The position numbers were made by a program, and so were the translations under genes. The notes below the pieces were generated by a model. That model saw only the letters and a list, made by a program, of their open reading frames with translations. It was not told the DNA's origin and did no database searches. From Macrothele yani (taxonomy: Eukaryota; Arthropoda; Arachnida; Araneae; Macrothelidae), in contig CM077025.1 of assembly GCA_039090855.1 (NCBI GenBank), positions 100,916,489 through 100,980,488 of the forward strand: 64,000 nt of DNA. The letters run 5' to 3'. Positions 43,241-53,861 of this stretch are shown piece by piece; positions within the stretch are counted from its first letter, which is position 1; the number at the start of each line of letters is the position of its first letter.

Positions 43241-43403
43241 TGTGACGTGCCTGCCAGCAGGACGCACACGACATAAAGGCGGATAGGAATCAGAATAATC
43301 GTCTGCGTAGCTCAGTTGGTAGAGCGACTTGTTCCGGAATAAGCGGCCTCGGGTTCGAATCCCGGCGTAGACCAAAAATGACGGAGAAATTTACTTCGTT
43401 ATA
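43241..43403 (+). mobile_element. Solo LTR of the tRNA-bearing TRIM family
   Basis: Starts TGTGACG, ends CGTTATA, flanked by perfect GACA at 43237-43240 and 43404-43407. Leader and tail match the 10249 element. The tRNA-like body (about 43303-43373) has A box TAGCTCAGTTGG and B box GGTTCGAATCC and the six-base loop TCCGGA. No PBS or second LTR, so it is a solo LTR, as produced by LTR-LTR recombination. Confidence 0.85.
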
Positions 43404-44013
43404 GACAACACTTTGACGCCAACGATCAAGCAAGCGTAACATTCAATGTGAAAGTGTCAATCTAATTATATAAGATCAAACGCTAATCGTATAACATCAA
43501 AGTAATCTGAGCTCTCTCAACAATCTCTCTCCAAAGTAATTGCACCGATCTTACGCTGTTGCCGACTTCTAACGAGAGCGCTGATACAATCATAAACATC
43601 ACACTTATCTGTTTCTTTAATATACGACATTCACCTTGACCTAACATCAGGTGCCAAACCAACATTTAGCGACAGAGGAAATGTAGCACGCTAAGTTTAA
43701 AAACTACTTAATGAGAATGAACCAACATTTACATAAAATAACAGGAACCATAAAATGAAAGTTTAATAATAATAGAGTGTACGTCATATTGTGACAACGT
43801 ATGTTCATATTTGATATTTTGATAATTCACACATTCACACACATTATGTAAAATGATAATATACGTTAACATAGCAATGTGCAGTGAAAATTTATAGTAT
43901 TAATAATGGTACTGTAAGTTTATATTCTCTCTCTCTCTCTCTCTCTATCTATCTCTGTATATATATAAGCAATAACCATCCATATCAACACAAGAAACCC
44001 CCAGCATAAGACA
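43404..44013. other. No gene; (TC)n/(TA)n microsatellite at 43926-43968
   Basis: AT-rich sequence without recognisable coding. The tctctc run is followed by tatatat. Confidence 0.5.
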
Positions 44014-44686
44014 ACAAGTTTGTAAAATCATGCAATAAATTGATTATAATACGCTTTCCAACGTACCAGAAATCATTACTCAAGTTATCACTCAAGTTAT
44101 GAGAATAATGGCTGTGGAATAAATCTCGGTCCTGTGCCCTGACCCATGATCCCATATCGATGATATTCAACAGAACCGGTTCGGTATACCTCCGAAATAA
44201 CATGATAAAGTTTTTCGCAATCGAAGCATTTTTACGCAAGTTATGATGCATAAGGGCTATGGAATAGATCCCGCTCCTGTGTCCTAACCTTTCACCCCAT
44301 TTCGCCCATTTTCAATAGAATTCGTCCCCAGGCAGGCCCCTACAACATACTAACATTTCATCTAAATCGAATGACGCATAATGGCGATGGAAGTGATTCC
44401 GCTCCTATGTCCTGACCTTTGACCCCATTTCGCCCATTTTCAATAGGGTTGTGGCCAGGTGATCCCTTACCACATAGTAAAATTTCATCGAAATCGAACC
44501 TTTTTTACGTTAGTTATGACGCATAATAGCAGTGGAATGGATGCCGCTCCTATGTAACTGACCTTTCACCCCGTTTCGTTCACTTTAAATAAGGTTCCTT
44601 CCCAGGTGATACCCTACCAGATACTAAAATTTCATCGAAATCGAACGATTGTTACGCGAGTTAGCGTGCGGACGGACATAAGCACA
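44014..44686 (-). repeat. Family A repeat, hairpin end missing
   Basis: On the - strand the tail and the gtatgttggaaagcgta-type end are at 44014-44075, with monomers up to 44660, ending in the cgtgcggacggac block but lacking the terminal hairpin. A two-unit tandem of about 85 bp (acacaacgcgtg at 44687 and 44772, each ending gacgtcataa) follows. Confidence 0.8.
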
Positions 44687-45070
44687 CAACGCGTGACGTA
44701 ATGAAGCAGATGGGAATCGCGAACATCTGCTCGCAAGAGTATGACGTCATAAAACTTTAATAGGATCCCCACACAACGCGTGGGGTAATAAGACAGATGG
44801 CGTGAGCGCGCGCCAACATTCTCAAACACGAGATTGTGACGTCATAAGATTTCTAAGCATTGGAAACATTAATGGAGCGACGCCATGACACTAAAAACGT
44901 TATAATTCGGGGTGGTCATTTAACCCACTAAACGAATTCTCCTAAAGTCGAGATCAAGCTAAATCGATTTCTAGTACCAGGAAACGGTAGGTTAACGATT
45001 TTCATCAAAATTCTTAGAGCCGTTTTCAAAATAAAATGTACATACATACATACAAGAATTGCTACTTTAA
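44687..45070. repeat. Two-unit tandem with CGCG and TGACGTCA-type sites
   Basis: Units starting acacaacgcgtg contain agcagatgg-like and gacgtcata blocks. The palindromes gacgtc and cgcgcgcg-like stretches may be protein-binding sites, but nothing supports a function. The right end carries acatacataca before the TTAA element. Confidence 0.55.
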
Positions 45071-45534
45071 GGAGGACGTCAAGTAATTTTGCTTCCTATA
45101 CTTCCAATGGAAAAACTTCTGTACACATTTTCTTCACAATTAATGCGTTCCCAAGAATGAAAATTTGAACATCGATTAAAATAGCTTCATTTCATAACTT
45201 GGAATGCTTAATATTTTCTAAACCATAAATGCAATAATATTTTCTAAACCATAACCGTAATTATGCAATCCAACGTTTATTTATCCACTGACGTCATCAA
45301 AGTACAGGTCGCGCCATCTTTTTTCTGGTTTCAACACCACCAAAGGAAACGTTATTGTTTTTTAATTTAATTATGCTTATGTTTTAGAAAATGTTAAGTA
45401 TGCCATGTAATAGTATGAAGTTATTTTAATCGATTTTCAAATTTCCATCCTTGGGAACACACTAATTGTGAAGGAAATGTGTACAAAAGGTTTTCCATTG
45501 GAAATATAGGAAGCAAAATTACTTGACGTCCACC
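45071..45534. mobile_element. 464-bp TTAA-flanked MITE with about 170-bp inverted repeats
   Basis: Starts GGAGGACGTCAAGTAATTTT and ends with the inverse, with TTAA at 45067-45070 and 45535-45538. The inverted repeats continue inwards to about 45240/45370 at around 85 percent identity. TTAA targets point to piggyBac- or Kolobok-like transposition. No coding content. Confidence 0.85.
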
Positions 45535-45544
45535 TTAATAGTGT

Positions 45545-46052
45545 GGGTTAAGGGCGATGGAATGGATCCCGATCCTATGTCCTGACCTTTGACTCCATTT
45601 GTCCCATTTTGAATAGGGTTCCTCTCCAGGTGGTCCCCTACCACATACTAAAATTTCATCGAAATCGAACCATTTTTACGCACGTTATGACGCATAAGGG
45701 CAATGGAATGCATCCCGCTCCTATGTCCTGACCTTTGACTCCACTCCACTCATTTTCAATAGGTTTCGTCCCCAGGTGGTCCCCTACCACATACTAAAAT
45801 TTCATTGAAATCGAACCATATTTACGCAAATTATGACGCATAAGGGCAATTGAATGGATCCCGCTATTATGGCGCGACCTTTGACCCCACTTCACCCATT
45901 TTCAATAGGGTTCGTCCCCTGGTGGTCCCCTACCACATACTAAAATTTCATCAACATCGAACCATTTTTACGTGAGTTATCGTGCCGACAGACGGACGGA
46001 AAAAGCTGGAGCATATACGCTTCTTCAACCTACGGTTGGAAAGCGTAAAAAA
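45545..46052 (-). repeat. Family A repeat with hairpin end
   Basis: Three monomers, then gacagacggacgg and the terminal hairpin at 46016-46047. It may be the continuation of the copy at 44014-44686, separated by the tandem block and the TTAA element. Confidence 0.85.
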
Positions 46053-46129
46053 AAATCAACCCTCACAGAAGAGAAACACCAAAAGCTAAATACAAAAAGA
46101 ACGGGGTCCACAGTCCCCGTTCCTTTGTA

Positions 46130-48380
46130 TAGAGTGGGTGGTGTTGCGTTTTTGTTCATTATTCTTGGGATTGATTTGTGATTGATGGTTATTCGGTTGC
46201 CGTTCTTTTTGTATATCGTTTTGTTAGAGTGGGTGGTGTTGCGTTTTTGTTCATTATTTCTGGGATTGATTTGTGTTGTTGGTTATTCGGTGGCAGCTCT
46301 TTTTGTATTTCGTTTTGTTAGAGTGGGTGGTGTTGCGTTTTTGTTCATTATTATTGGGATTGATTTGTGATTGTTGGTTATACTGCTGCAGTTTTTTTTT
46401 TTTTTTTTTTGTATTTCGTTTTGTTAGAGTGGGTGGTGCGTTTTTGTTCATTATTATTGGGATTGATTTGTGATTGTTGGTTATACTGCTGCAGTTTTTT
46501 TTTTTTTTGTATTTCGTTTTGTTAGAGTGGGTGGTGTTGCGTTTTTGTTCATTATTATTGGGATTGATTTGTGATTGTTGGTTATACTGCTGCAGTTTTT
46601 TTTTTTTTTTTTGTATTTCGTTTTGTTAGAGTGGGTGGTGTTGCGTTTTTGTTCATTATTATTGGGATTGATTTGTGATTGTTGGTTATACTGCTGCAGT
46701 TTTTTTTTTTTTTTTTGTATTTCGTTTTGTTAGAGTGGGTGGTGTTGCGTTTTTGTTCATTATTATTGGGATTGATTTGTGATTGTTGGTTATACTGCTG
46801 CAGTTTTTTTTTTTTTTTTTTGTATTTCGTTTTGTTAGAGTGGGTGGTGTTGCGTTTTTGTTCATTATTATTGGGATTGATTTGTGATTGTTGGTTATAC
46901 TGCTGCAGTTTTTTTTTTTTTTTTGTATTTCGTTTTGTTAGAGTGGGTGGTGTGTGGTGTTGCGTTTTTGTTCATTATTATTGGGATTGATTTGTGATTG
47001 TTGGTTATTCTGCTGCCGTTTTTTTTTTTTTTTTGTATTTCGTTTTGTTAGAGTGGGTGGTGTTGCGTTTTTGTTCATTATTATTGGGATTGATTTGTGA
47101 TTGTTGGTTATACTGCTGCCGTTTTTTTTTTTTTTGTATTTCGTTTTGTTAGAGTGGGTGGTGTTGCGTTTTTGTTCATTATTATTGGGATTGATTTGTG
47201 ATTGTTGGTTATACTGCTGCAGTTTTTTTTTTTTTTTTTGTATTTCGTTTTGTTAGAGTGGGTGGTGTTGCGTTTTTGTTCATTATTATTGGGATTGATT
47301 TGTGATTGTTGGTTATACTGCTGCAGTTTTTTTTTTTTTTTTTGTATTTCGTTTTGTTAGAGTGGGTGGTGTGTGGTGTTGCGTTTTTGTTCATTATTAT
47401 TGGGATTGATTTGTGATTGTTGGTTATACTGCTGCAGTTTTTTTTTTTTTTTTGTATTTCGTTTTGTTAGAGTGGGTGGTGTGTGGTGTTGCGTTTTTGT
47501 TCATTATTATTGGGATTGATTTGTGATTGTTGGTTATTCTGCTGCCGTTTTTTTTTTTTTTTTTTTTCTGTATTTCGTTTTGTTAGAGTGGGTGGTGTTG
47601 CGTTTTTGTTCATTATTATTGGGATTGATTTGTGATTGTTGGTTATACTGCTGCAGTTTTTTTTTTTTTTTGTATTTCGTTTTGTTAGAGTGGGTGGTGT
47701 TGCGTTTTTGTTCATTATTATTGGGATTGATTTGTGATTGTTGGTTATACTGCTGCAGTTTTTTTTTTTTTGTATTTCGTTTTGTTAGAGTGGGTGGTGT
47801 TGCGTTTTTGTTCATTATTATTGGGATTGATTTGTGATTGTTGGTTATACTGCTGCAGTTTTTTTTTTTGTATTTCGTTTTGTTAGAGTGGGTGGTGTTG
47901 CGTTTTTGTTCATTATTATTGGGATTGATTTGTGATTGTTGGTTATACTGCTGCAGTTTTTTTTTTTTTTTTGTATTTCGTTTTGTTAGAGTGGGTGGTG
48001 TGTGGTGTTGCGTTTTTGTTCATTATTATTGGGATTGATTTGTGATTGTTGGTTATTCTGCTGCCGTTTTTTTTTTTTTTTTTTTTCTGTATTTCGTTTT
48101 GTTAGAGTGGGTGGTGTTGCGTTTTTGTTCATTATTATTGGGATTGATTTGTGATTGTTGGTTATACTGCTGCCGTTTTTGTTTGTTTTTTTTGTATTTC
48201 GTTTTGTTAGAGTGGGTGGTGTGTGGTGTTGCGTTTTTGTTCATTATTATTGGGATTGATTTGTGATTGTTGGTTATACTGCTGCCGTTTTTTTTTGTTT
48301 TTTTTTTGTATTTCGTTTTGTTAGAGTGGGTGGTGTTGCGTTTTTTTTCATTTTTCCTGGGATTGATTTGTGATTGTAGG
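46130..48380 (+). repeat. Minisatellite of about 22 units, 97-118 bp, each with a poly(T) tract
   Basis: Each unit reads agagtgggtggtgttgcg, then tttttgttcattattattgg, gattgatttgtgattgttgg, ttatactgctgcag, a T run of about 8-18, and tgtatttcgttttgtt. Units vary mainly in T-run length and in an occasional extra gtgtggtgt. The first three and last two units are the most diverged, as expected if turnover is highest in the centre. Most units contain a PstI-type ctgcag. The repeated open frames on both strands are low-complexity read-through and not genes. At 46097-46118 an inverted repeat (gaacgggg/ccccgttc) marks the left junction. Confidence 0.95.
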
Positions 48381-48658
48381 TTTTTCGGTTGGTTTGGGGG
48401 GGGTCCGTTCTGGTCCTTTTCGGGAGGTTTTTTCGTTTTTGTGTTGGGTGAGCAGGAGGGTGTGTGTGTGTGTGGGGGGGTGATTTTTGTTTTATGCAGG
48501 TGGTTTCTTGTGTTGAAATGAATGGCTATTGCTTATATGCTCTGCCCGTGATTCCTGCAGCTTCGCGCGGTTCCCGGAACAGGTACAATCATAAACACCT
48601 CACTCACCTGTTTCTTTAATATACGTTACTCACCTTGACCTAACGTATTATATGTATA
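48381..48658. other. G/T-rich degenerate edge of the minisatellite and short unassigned stretch
   Basis: Diverging satellite-like sequence to about 48500, then unassigned sequence to the Tc1 element. Confidence 0.5.
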
Positions 48659-48660
48659 TA

Positions 48661-49881
48661 CACTGAAGAGCAATTGAATTCGAGATACCTGTCATGTACC
48701 GTGTAGCACCACCTTTCGTCCTGATGACGGCGGCGATTCGTCTCGGCATGGACTCGACAAGACACCGGGAGCGTTGGGAAGCCATACGGATCTACGACCC
48801 TTGAACAAGCTCCCACAGTTCACGAAGATTTGATGGAGGGGAGTCAGAGCCTCAAACATTTCTCTCGATGGCATCCCAGATGTGCTCGATGGGATTGAGG
48901 TCAAGGGAACCCAGCTGGCCAAGGACGCGAGGTCACGTGGGTGGAGTGTTCATCCAACCATTCGGATACAATTTGGGAGCGATGGCAGGGTGGATTGTCT
49001 TGTTGCAGGATGAGGTCCCCAGTGGAATGTTGAAGATGCACAAACGGGAGCAAATGGTCGTCCAGGATATCCCGGTAACGTTGACCTGTGAGGGACGATG
49101 TCACACGTACCAGGGGTCCCACTTCAGTCCACGTAAACAGTCCCCAGACGAGAATGCCACCCCCACCAGCTTGAAAAGTACCTTGCTGGCAAGAAGAATC
49201 CATCGCTTCATGTGGTTTGCGCCGTGCTCGTATCCTGCCATCCGCATGTACCAACGTGAATCTCGACTCATCAGTTCAGGCAACATTTTCCTACATGTCT
49301 ACGGTCCAGTGGCGATGTTCCCGCGCCCATGCTAATCTTTGCACCCTGTGATGTGCGGTCAGCAGTGGTACCCTCGTGTGACAATGGCTTCTGTACCCCA
49401 TAGCGAGGAGATGGTTCTGGATGGTGTGGCTGCTTACACGTTTTTGTGCACCAGCGTTAAATTGCCGAGTGATTTCTTCCCCTGTGGCCCGTCTATCCGC
49501 TGTTACAATGCGACCTAGTCGACGATGACCCCGCTCATCCACACGCTGTTGTCTACGGCAGTTGGTCCTTGCAGGGATGGTTTTACCGGATTCGGTGTAC
49601 TCACAGTGCACCCGTGACACAGTGGCTCGTGAAAATCCCAGTGCCTGCACGACTTCCGAGATGGAGTGACCCATTCGTCGGGCCTCGACAATTTTCCCAC
49701 GATCACATGCGCTTAGATTCTTCGTCTTACCCATACTGCATCCGACTCTTACTGATTCCAGTCGCATCACTCCTTATATTGTCGAATCGCTGCATACGTC
49801 ATGTCGTTTCCGTTTACAGGGCCGCCCACAGCACCACATTTGCATAACGCCAGCTGTCTCTAATTCAATTGCTCTTCAGTG
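48661..49881 (-). mobile_element. Full-length Tc1-like element (CACTGAAGAGC family), second copy
   Basis: TIRs start CACTGAAGAGCAATTGAATT; TA at 48659-48660 on the left, aa on the right where TA is expected, so one base has mutated or the right edge is off. 1221 bp. Transposase on the - strand, broken. Confidence 0.93.
48692..49770 (-). pseudogene. Tc1-like transposase, DD36E-type, broken
   Basis: 49770-49291 is open with the two helix-turn-helix domains (CDRGKIVEARRMGHSISEVV, RRLGRIVTADRRATGEEITR). A stop and frameshift near 49290 interrupt just before TDESRFTLVHADG (first aspartate). 49254-48901 continues with GILVWGLFTWTEVGPLV and LQQDNPPCHRSQIVSEWLDE (second). A one-base change near 48905 shifts the frame before LNPIEHIW, then a C-terminus to about 48692. 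With that shift allowed for, D to E spacing is again 36 residues. It is about as decayed as the 26264 copy. Confidence 0.9.
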
Positions 49882-50169
49882 AATATACAAACCCACGCGT
49901 ACTTACGGTTCTATAAGCTAAATGTTCCAACAGAGGAAAAGACTTTCAGTGAGTCTTTGAGTGCTGTAATCTCTCACCAGGAGAAGTTCTGGGGGTGGGG
50001 ATGGAGTGGAGTGTAGTGTATCTTAAGGGCAATTAGCTCATGAACTGGGAAAGGCTGTGAGTGCAACTGACCCTTTTCGGAGTTTTTTGAGTGCAAATGA
50101 TCAACACCATTCTCGACAAGGAAATAAATTCACACACACACATATCACAGTTTACAGGTGTTTGGAAAT
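49882..50169. other. No feature seen
   Basis: No gene or repeat recognised. Confidence 0.4.
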
Positions 50170-50274
50170 CATAGTGTACAGTTCTACATTTTGTGGTCGT
50201 GGGACATAGTGTACAGTTGAGCCGTTTATGGTCATGGGACATAGTGTACAGTTGAGTCGTTTCTGGTCATGGGA
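50170..50274 (+). repeat. Three 35-bp tandem units
   Basis: catagtgtacagtt recurs at 50170, 50205 and 50240, with ggtcatgggac at each unit end and a partial fourth unit from 50275. Confidence 0.9.
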
Positions 50275-50590
50275 CATTGCTACACCTCCTTTATTGCAGT
50301 ATTTCCGGTTTCGCAATGGAAAATTGCTCCTCTCTGACTGCTTGTCAGCCAGTACACCTTTGATCGTAATAACTTATTCAAACATTGATTGCATCAGTCA
50401 GCTCGAACAGTACCAGAAGGTGATGTTATTCTGTTAGCGTATACATGAGCTGTTGTTTTAAAAGTTTTAAAAGTTTTCGCTCTGCATTGTACTTCCCCAT
50501 GACGAATTTCCTAGGATTTTTCTGTGTTCAAACTATTAAAAAATATAAATCAAGTATAATAAAAATATGCTTTGTACACAAAACTTTCAA
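50275..50590. other. No gene; contains a 24-base match to the 53813 hairpin
   Basis: The sequence atatgctttgtacacaaaac followed by tttc at about 50566-50588 is identical to the left arm and loop start of the perfect hairpin at 53813. It immediately precedes the SINE at 50591. Confidence 0.6.
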
Positions 50591-50812
50591 GACGTTCGGT
50601 GTCCTAGTGGTCGGAAGAGCTGGCTTTTGAATTTCCGTTAGAGTTGTGTCCAAGTTCGAATTCTGGATGAGGCATCGGTGGTGTGTTTATCTTCAGGCCC
50701 TATCAGTTACCTAGGGACAGACGACTCTCTAAGACATATAAGTCTTAGAGTTACTCATGGTGGTCGCTAATCCCTACCTTCTCCCTCCTTCCCAGCCCCC
50801 CAAAAGAAAATG
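50591..50812 (+). mobile_element. tRNA-derived SINE, diverged
   Basis: A-box-like GTGTCCTAGTGGTCGGAAG, B-box-like AAGTTCGAATTCTGG, then gaggcatcggtggtgtgttt and body sequence (ctcatggtggtcgctaatcc) ordered as in the 4631 family, ending ccccccaaaag. Confidence 0.7.
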
Positions 50813-51189
50813 GCAAGAAATAGACAATGGATTGTCGCCTTAGAAAGTTTTATCTTCCAAGTTAGTAATGTCTGGGCGTTGACCTGTCAGAGAGACGGCC
50901 AAATGTTCAACGAGACAATAATAGAGGAATTGATTTTCCTATTGTTCTACACCCACTTGGCATATCAGATCTTTAAGAGGTAGTTAAATCTGAACCGCTT
51001 CTGCAGGAAAAGTACCTCGCTTTTCCAGACGAAAGAAAATGAAAAATGGAAGTCACAGGACGGCAGTGCTGAAAGAAATGGACATCGTCGGTTGAATTTC
51101 TACTTTCGTTTTATATTTTTTTCAGAGTTTTAAAATGAAATGAAAGATGAAACTCTTTTCAATAGAAGCACGTGCCGTTTTTTTTTACA
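50813..51189. other. No feature seen
   Basis: Unassigned sequence between SINE and family A repeat. Confidence 0.4.
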
Positions 51190-51929
51190 GTTTTTTACGC
51201 TTTCCAACCGTAGGTTGAAGAAGCGCATATGCTCCAGCTTTGTCCGTCTGTCTCTGTCTGTCCGCACGATAAATCGCGTAAAAATGATTCGATTTTGATG
51301 AAATTTTAGTATGTCGTAGGGGACCACTGGGGACGAACCATATTGAAAATGGGCGAAATGGGGTCAAAGGTCAGGATATAGGAGCGGGATCCATTCCACT
51401 GCCCTTATGCGTCATAACTTGCGTGAAAATGGTACGATTTCAATGAAATTTTAATATGTGGTAAGGGACCACCTGGTAACGCATCCTGTTGAAAATAGGC
51501 GAAATGGGGTCAAAGGTCAGGACACAGGAGCGATATTGATTCCACAGCCATTATCTTCATAACTTGACTTAAAATGCTTCTATTGCGACAAAACTTCAGT
51601 ATGTTGTTCCGGAGATATACTGAACCGGTTCTGTTGAATATAATTGACATGGGGTCAAAGGTCAGGGCACAGGAGCGAGATTTATTCCACAGCCTTTATC
51701 CTCATAACTTGACTAAAAGTGCTTCGATTGCGACAAAATTTTATCATGTTGTTCCGGAGGTACACTGAACCGGTTCTTTTGAATATCACCGAAATGGGGT
51801 CACAGGTCAAGGCACAGGAGCGAGATTTATTCCACATCCATTATCTTCATAACTTGAGTAATGATTTTTGGTATGTTGGAAAGCGTATTATAATCAATGC
51901 ATTGCATGATTTTATTAACTTGTTAGTTG
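51190..51929 (+). repeat. Family A repeat, most complete copy
   Basis: Hairpin at 51195-51226, gtccgtctgtctctgtctgt, four to five monomers, then ggtatgttggaaagcgta (51870-51887) and a tail to about 51929. The first ten bases of the hairpin arm (acgctttcca) are the inverse of the last, so the repeat has short terminal inverted sequences. Confidence 0.88.
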
Positions 51930-52324
51930 AATTTTTCAAAACAAAGAACCATTGCTCCGAATGTCGGAACTCAAACCAACCTTACCTTATTCCCAGTGCT
52001 CGAAATGGAAATTTTGAAGTTCCGGTATGCTCATACTTAGCTTAAAATCCTCCGGGGAAAAAAATACCATCGCCAGAAAATCTCCAAAGCTGAAAAAGTT
52101 AAAAAACAATCACCAGAACAAAACTTCCTTTGTTTGAAAAGGTAATTGACAATTCCGTGGAATACTATTTTGCCCCATAAGTCAAAAACGATGGCGGTCG
52201 ATTAAAGTTGGTTGGTTTGTGAACTCCAGCGAGTACTACTTATGCTATGTCGAGGACTGTGGTTAACTTGTGTATAAAGAGGAGTCCCAACCCCGAGACC
52301 AGCGAATTAACGAGTATAATGTAC
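51930..52324. other. No feature seen
   Basis: Unassigned. Confidence 0.4.
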
Positions 52325-52365
52325 AAGTTTGTCCGCGCCAGAAATCGAATCCGGGTGTAAGGGCG
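52325..52365 (-). mobile_element. 3' end fragment of a tRNA-bearing LTR
   Basis: gtacaagtttgtccgcgcca followed by gaaatcgaatccggg is, on the - strand, the B box and tail of the 58151-type LTR. Only about 40 bases remain. Confidence 0.55.
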
Positions 52366-53644
52366 AAACATAATAATGAGAAATTAAGATATGATCAAGT
52401 GTGAATTTATGTATAGAAAAACAAGAAGAAAAAGTGGCTAGGTCACGTGCAGAGGGACGACGAAACGTCGCCTGAGAAAAATGTTTCTTTTACTCAGGAA
52501 ATAACTTTATTTTATTAACTGTGTGCATATGCAATGCAAAATGTCTGGCGTACGTTTACGACGTCAGGAGGTATATGACTAATCCCATGCTGCGGAAAGA
52601 CATTGTTTCGTAGTACATTACCGGACTCAGGAATTCTGGTCTGAGAGAATACCTGCACAAATGCAGACAATGCCCAATGGTAGAAGGGCGCCAGTTTGGC
52701 TGGAAGGTCTGAATACGTCCTTTATGTGAAAGAATGTCAGTATTGTTGTATGTTTTGTTCTGTCTGTATAGAGTCTGGTTTCCACACGCAGAAGTCCGTT
52801 AGAAGGAATGTGAAACATGCGGTCGTCTGACACGAAGACAATAAGTCAGGCAGTTTGAAGCTGGGTTCTAAGAAGCAGGAACTGATACGAAGAAAGTTGA
52901 CCTGCGGACAAAGGTCAGGTTCGCTCCGGAATCTGACAAGGTCAGCGCCTCGTGGTAGGAGGGGACGAAAAAAGGAGGGGTCTTCCGGAGCGAGGGGGAT
53001 AAGAGATAGCTTCGGAGAGAGGAGCAGGGATTGCAAAGTGCGCTAGGAAGGCGGGTAGACGTGGAGAGTTTAGGCTCCGAGGAACGCCGTTCCTGTTATT
53101 AGCGTGAAGCTAGGGGCTTCTGGAGAAAGCGTAAAAGATTTGCGAAGTGATCTTAGAAGACGGATAGACGTGTGGAGTTTATGCTCCGAGGAGCGCAGTT
53201 CCTGGTTTTCAGCGTGAAACCGAGTGTTTCGAGAGATAGCGTGGAGTCGGAACAACTCTGATATTAGAGTGGCCATAAGGCAACTGAATTTTGATTGAAC
53301 AATTCGTGACGGACGACGCATGCGACACAAATTCGTCGACGTGGACATTGGCACCGGAACCAGACTCTCACCCATACTTTTGCTTCATTAAATTTATTTG
53401 TCTTTCTTATTCACGAATTATTTATTGAAGTTGATGCAGTGCTTTACAGTAGCCATTCTCTCCCTTCCTTGATTCGCGGATAATTACACAAAAAGGCGGA
53501 GGAAGAGGGGGCCTGGATAATAAATTTATAATTAATAAATTACGAGAGTGAGAACCTCAGATTATTTGCTGTAAGGGGGAGTTGTTAAAATAACTGACGG
53601 ACGCCTATCGGAAAGAAGGCGGGACTTAGCACGAAAGCCTAGGT
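52366..53644. other. Unassigned 1.3 kb with a two-unit tandem at about 53053-53250
   Basis: gctccgaggaacgc-type and gcgtgaa-type blocks recur about 110 bp apart (53071 and 53182), a two-unit tandem. A purine tract aagggggag at 53573-53581 followed by tgttaaaataactg could be an LTR retrotransposon polypurine tract and LTR start, but no matching LTR was found. A short stretch at 52430-52470 could encode a LINE C-terminal motif (WLGHVQRDDET). Confidence 0.35.
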
Positions 53645-53769
53645 CTCACACCTACACCGGGTCTCCTCACTCCGGAGTAAGTCGCTCTCCCAACTGAGTT
53701 ACGCGGACATGTGCCCTCACTGCTATCTGCCTTTATCTTATGTGCGTTATGCGATGCAGGTTCGTCACA
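53645..53769 (-). mobile_element. Solo LTR of the tRNA-bearing TRIM family, 3' end degraded
   Basis: On the - strand it starts TGTGACGAACCTGC at 53769, keeps the leader (aaaggcagatagca) and a tRNA-like body with TAACTCAGTTGGGAGAGC and the loop TCCGGA, then a degraded B box region (CCCGGTGTAGG). The expected tail is not recognisable, so no target duplication can be read. Confidence 0.7.
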
Positions 53770-53812
53770 CGAGACTTCCAAACCTCGGCTATTCAATAGT
53801 GATCCAGCTGGA

Positions 53813-53861
53813 CTAATATGCTTTGTACACAAAACTTTGCTTTGTGTACAAAGCATATTAG
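53813..53861. repeat. Perfect 21-bp stem, 7-base loop hairpin
   Basis: ctaatatgctttgtacacaa plus a (53813-53833) is exactly complementary to 53841-53861; loop actttgc. The left arm plus loop start also occurs singly at about 50566-50588. Confidence 0.95.

Noticed and set aside
46182..48521. Repeated open frames on both strands of the minisatellite
   Set aside because: They are read-through of 97-118-bp repeats with poly(T)/poly(A) tracts; the translation is low-complexity and changes frame with T-run length.
52430..52475. LINE C-terminal motif (WLGHVQRDDET)
   Set aside because: A single 11-residue resemblance without neighbouring LINE sequence; recorded only in the region note.
53573..53600. 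Candidate polypurine tract and LTR start
   Set aside because: No second copy of the supposed LTR and no internal retroviral-type domain could be found in the window.
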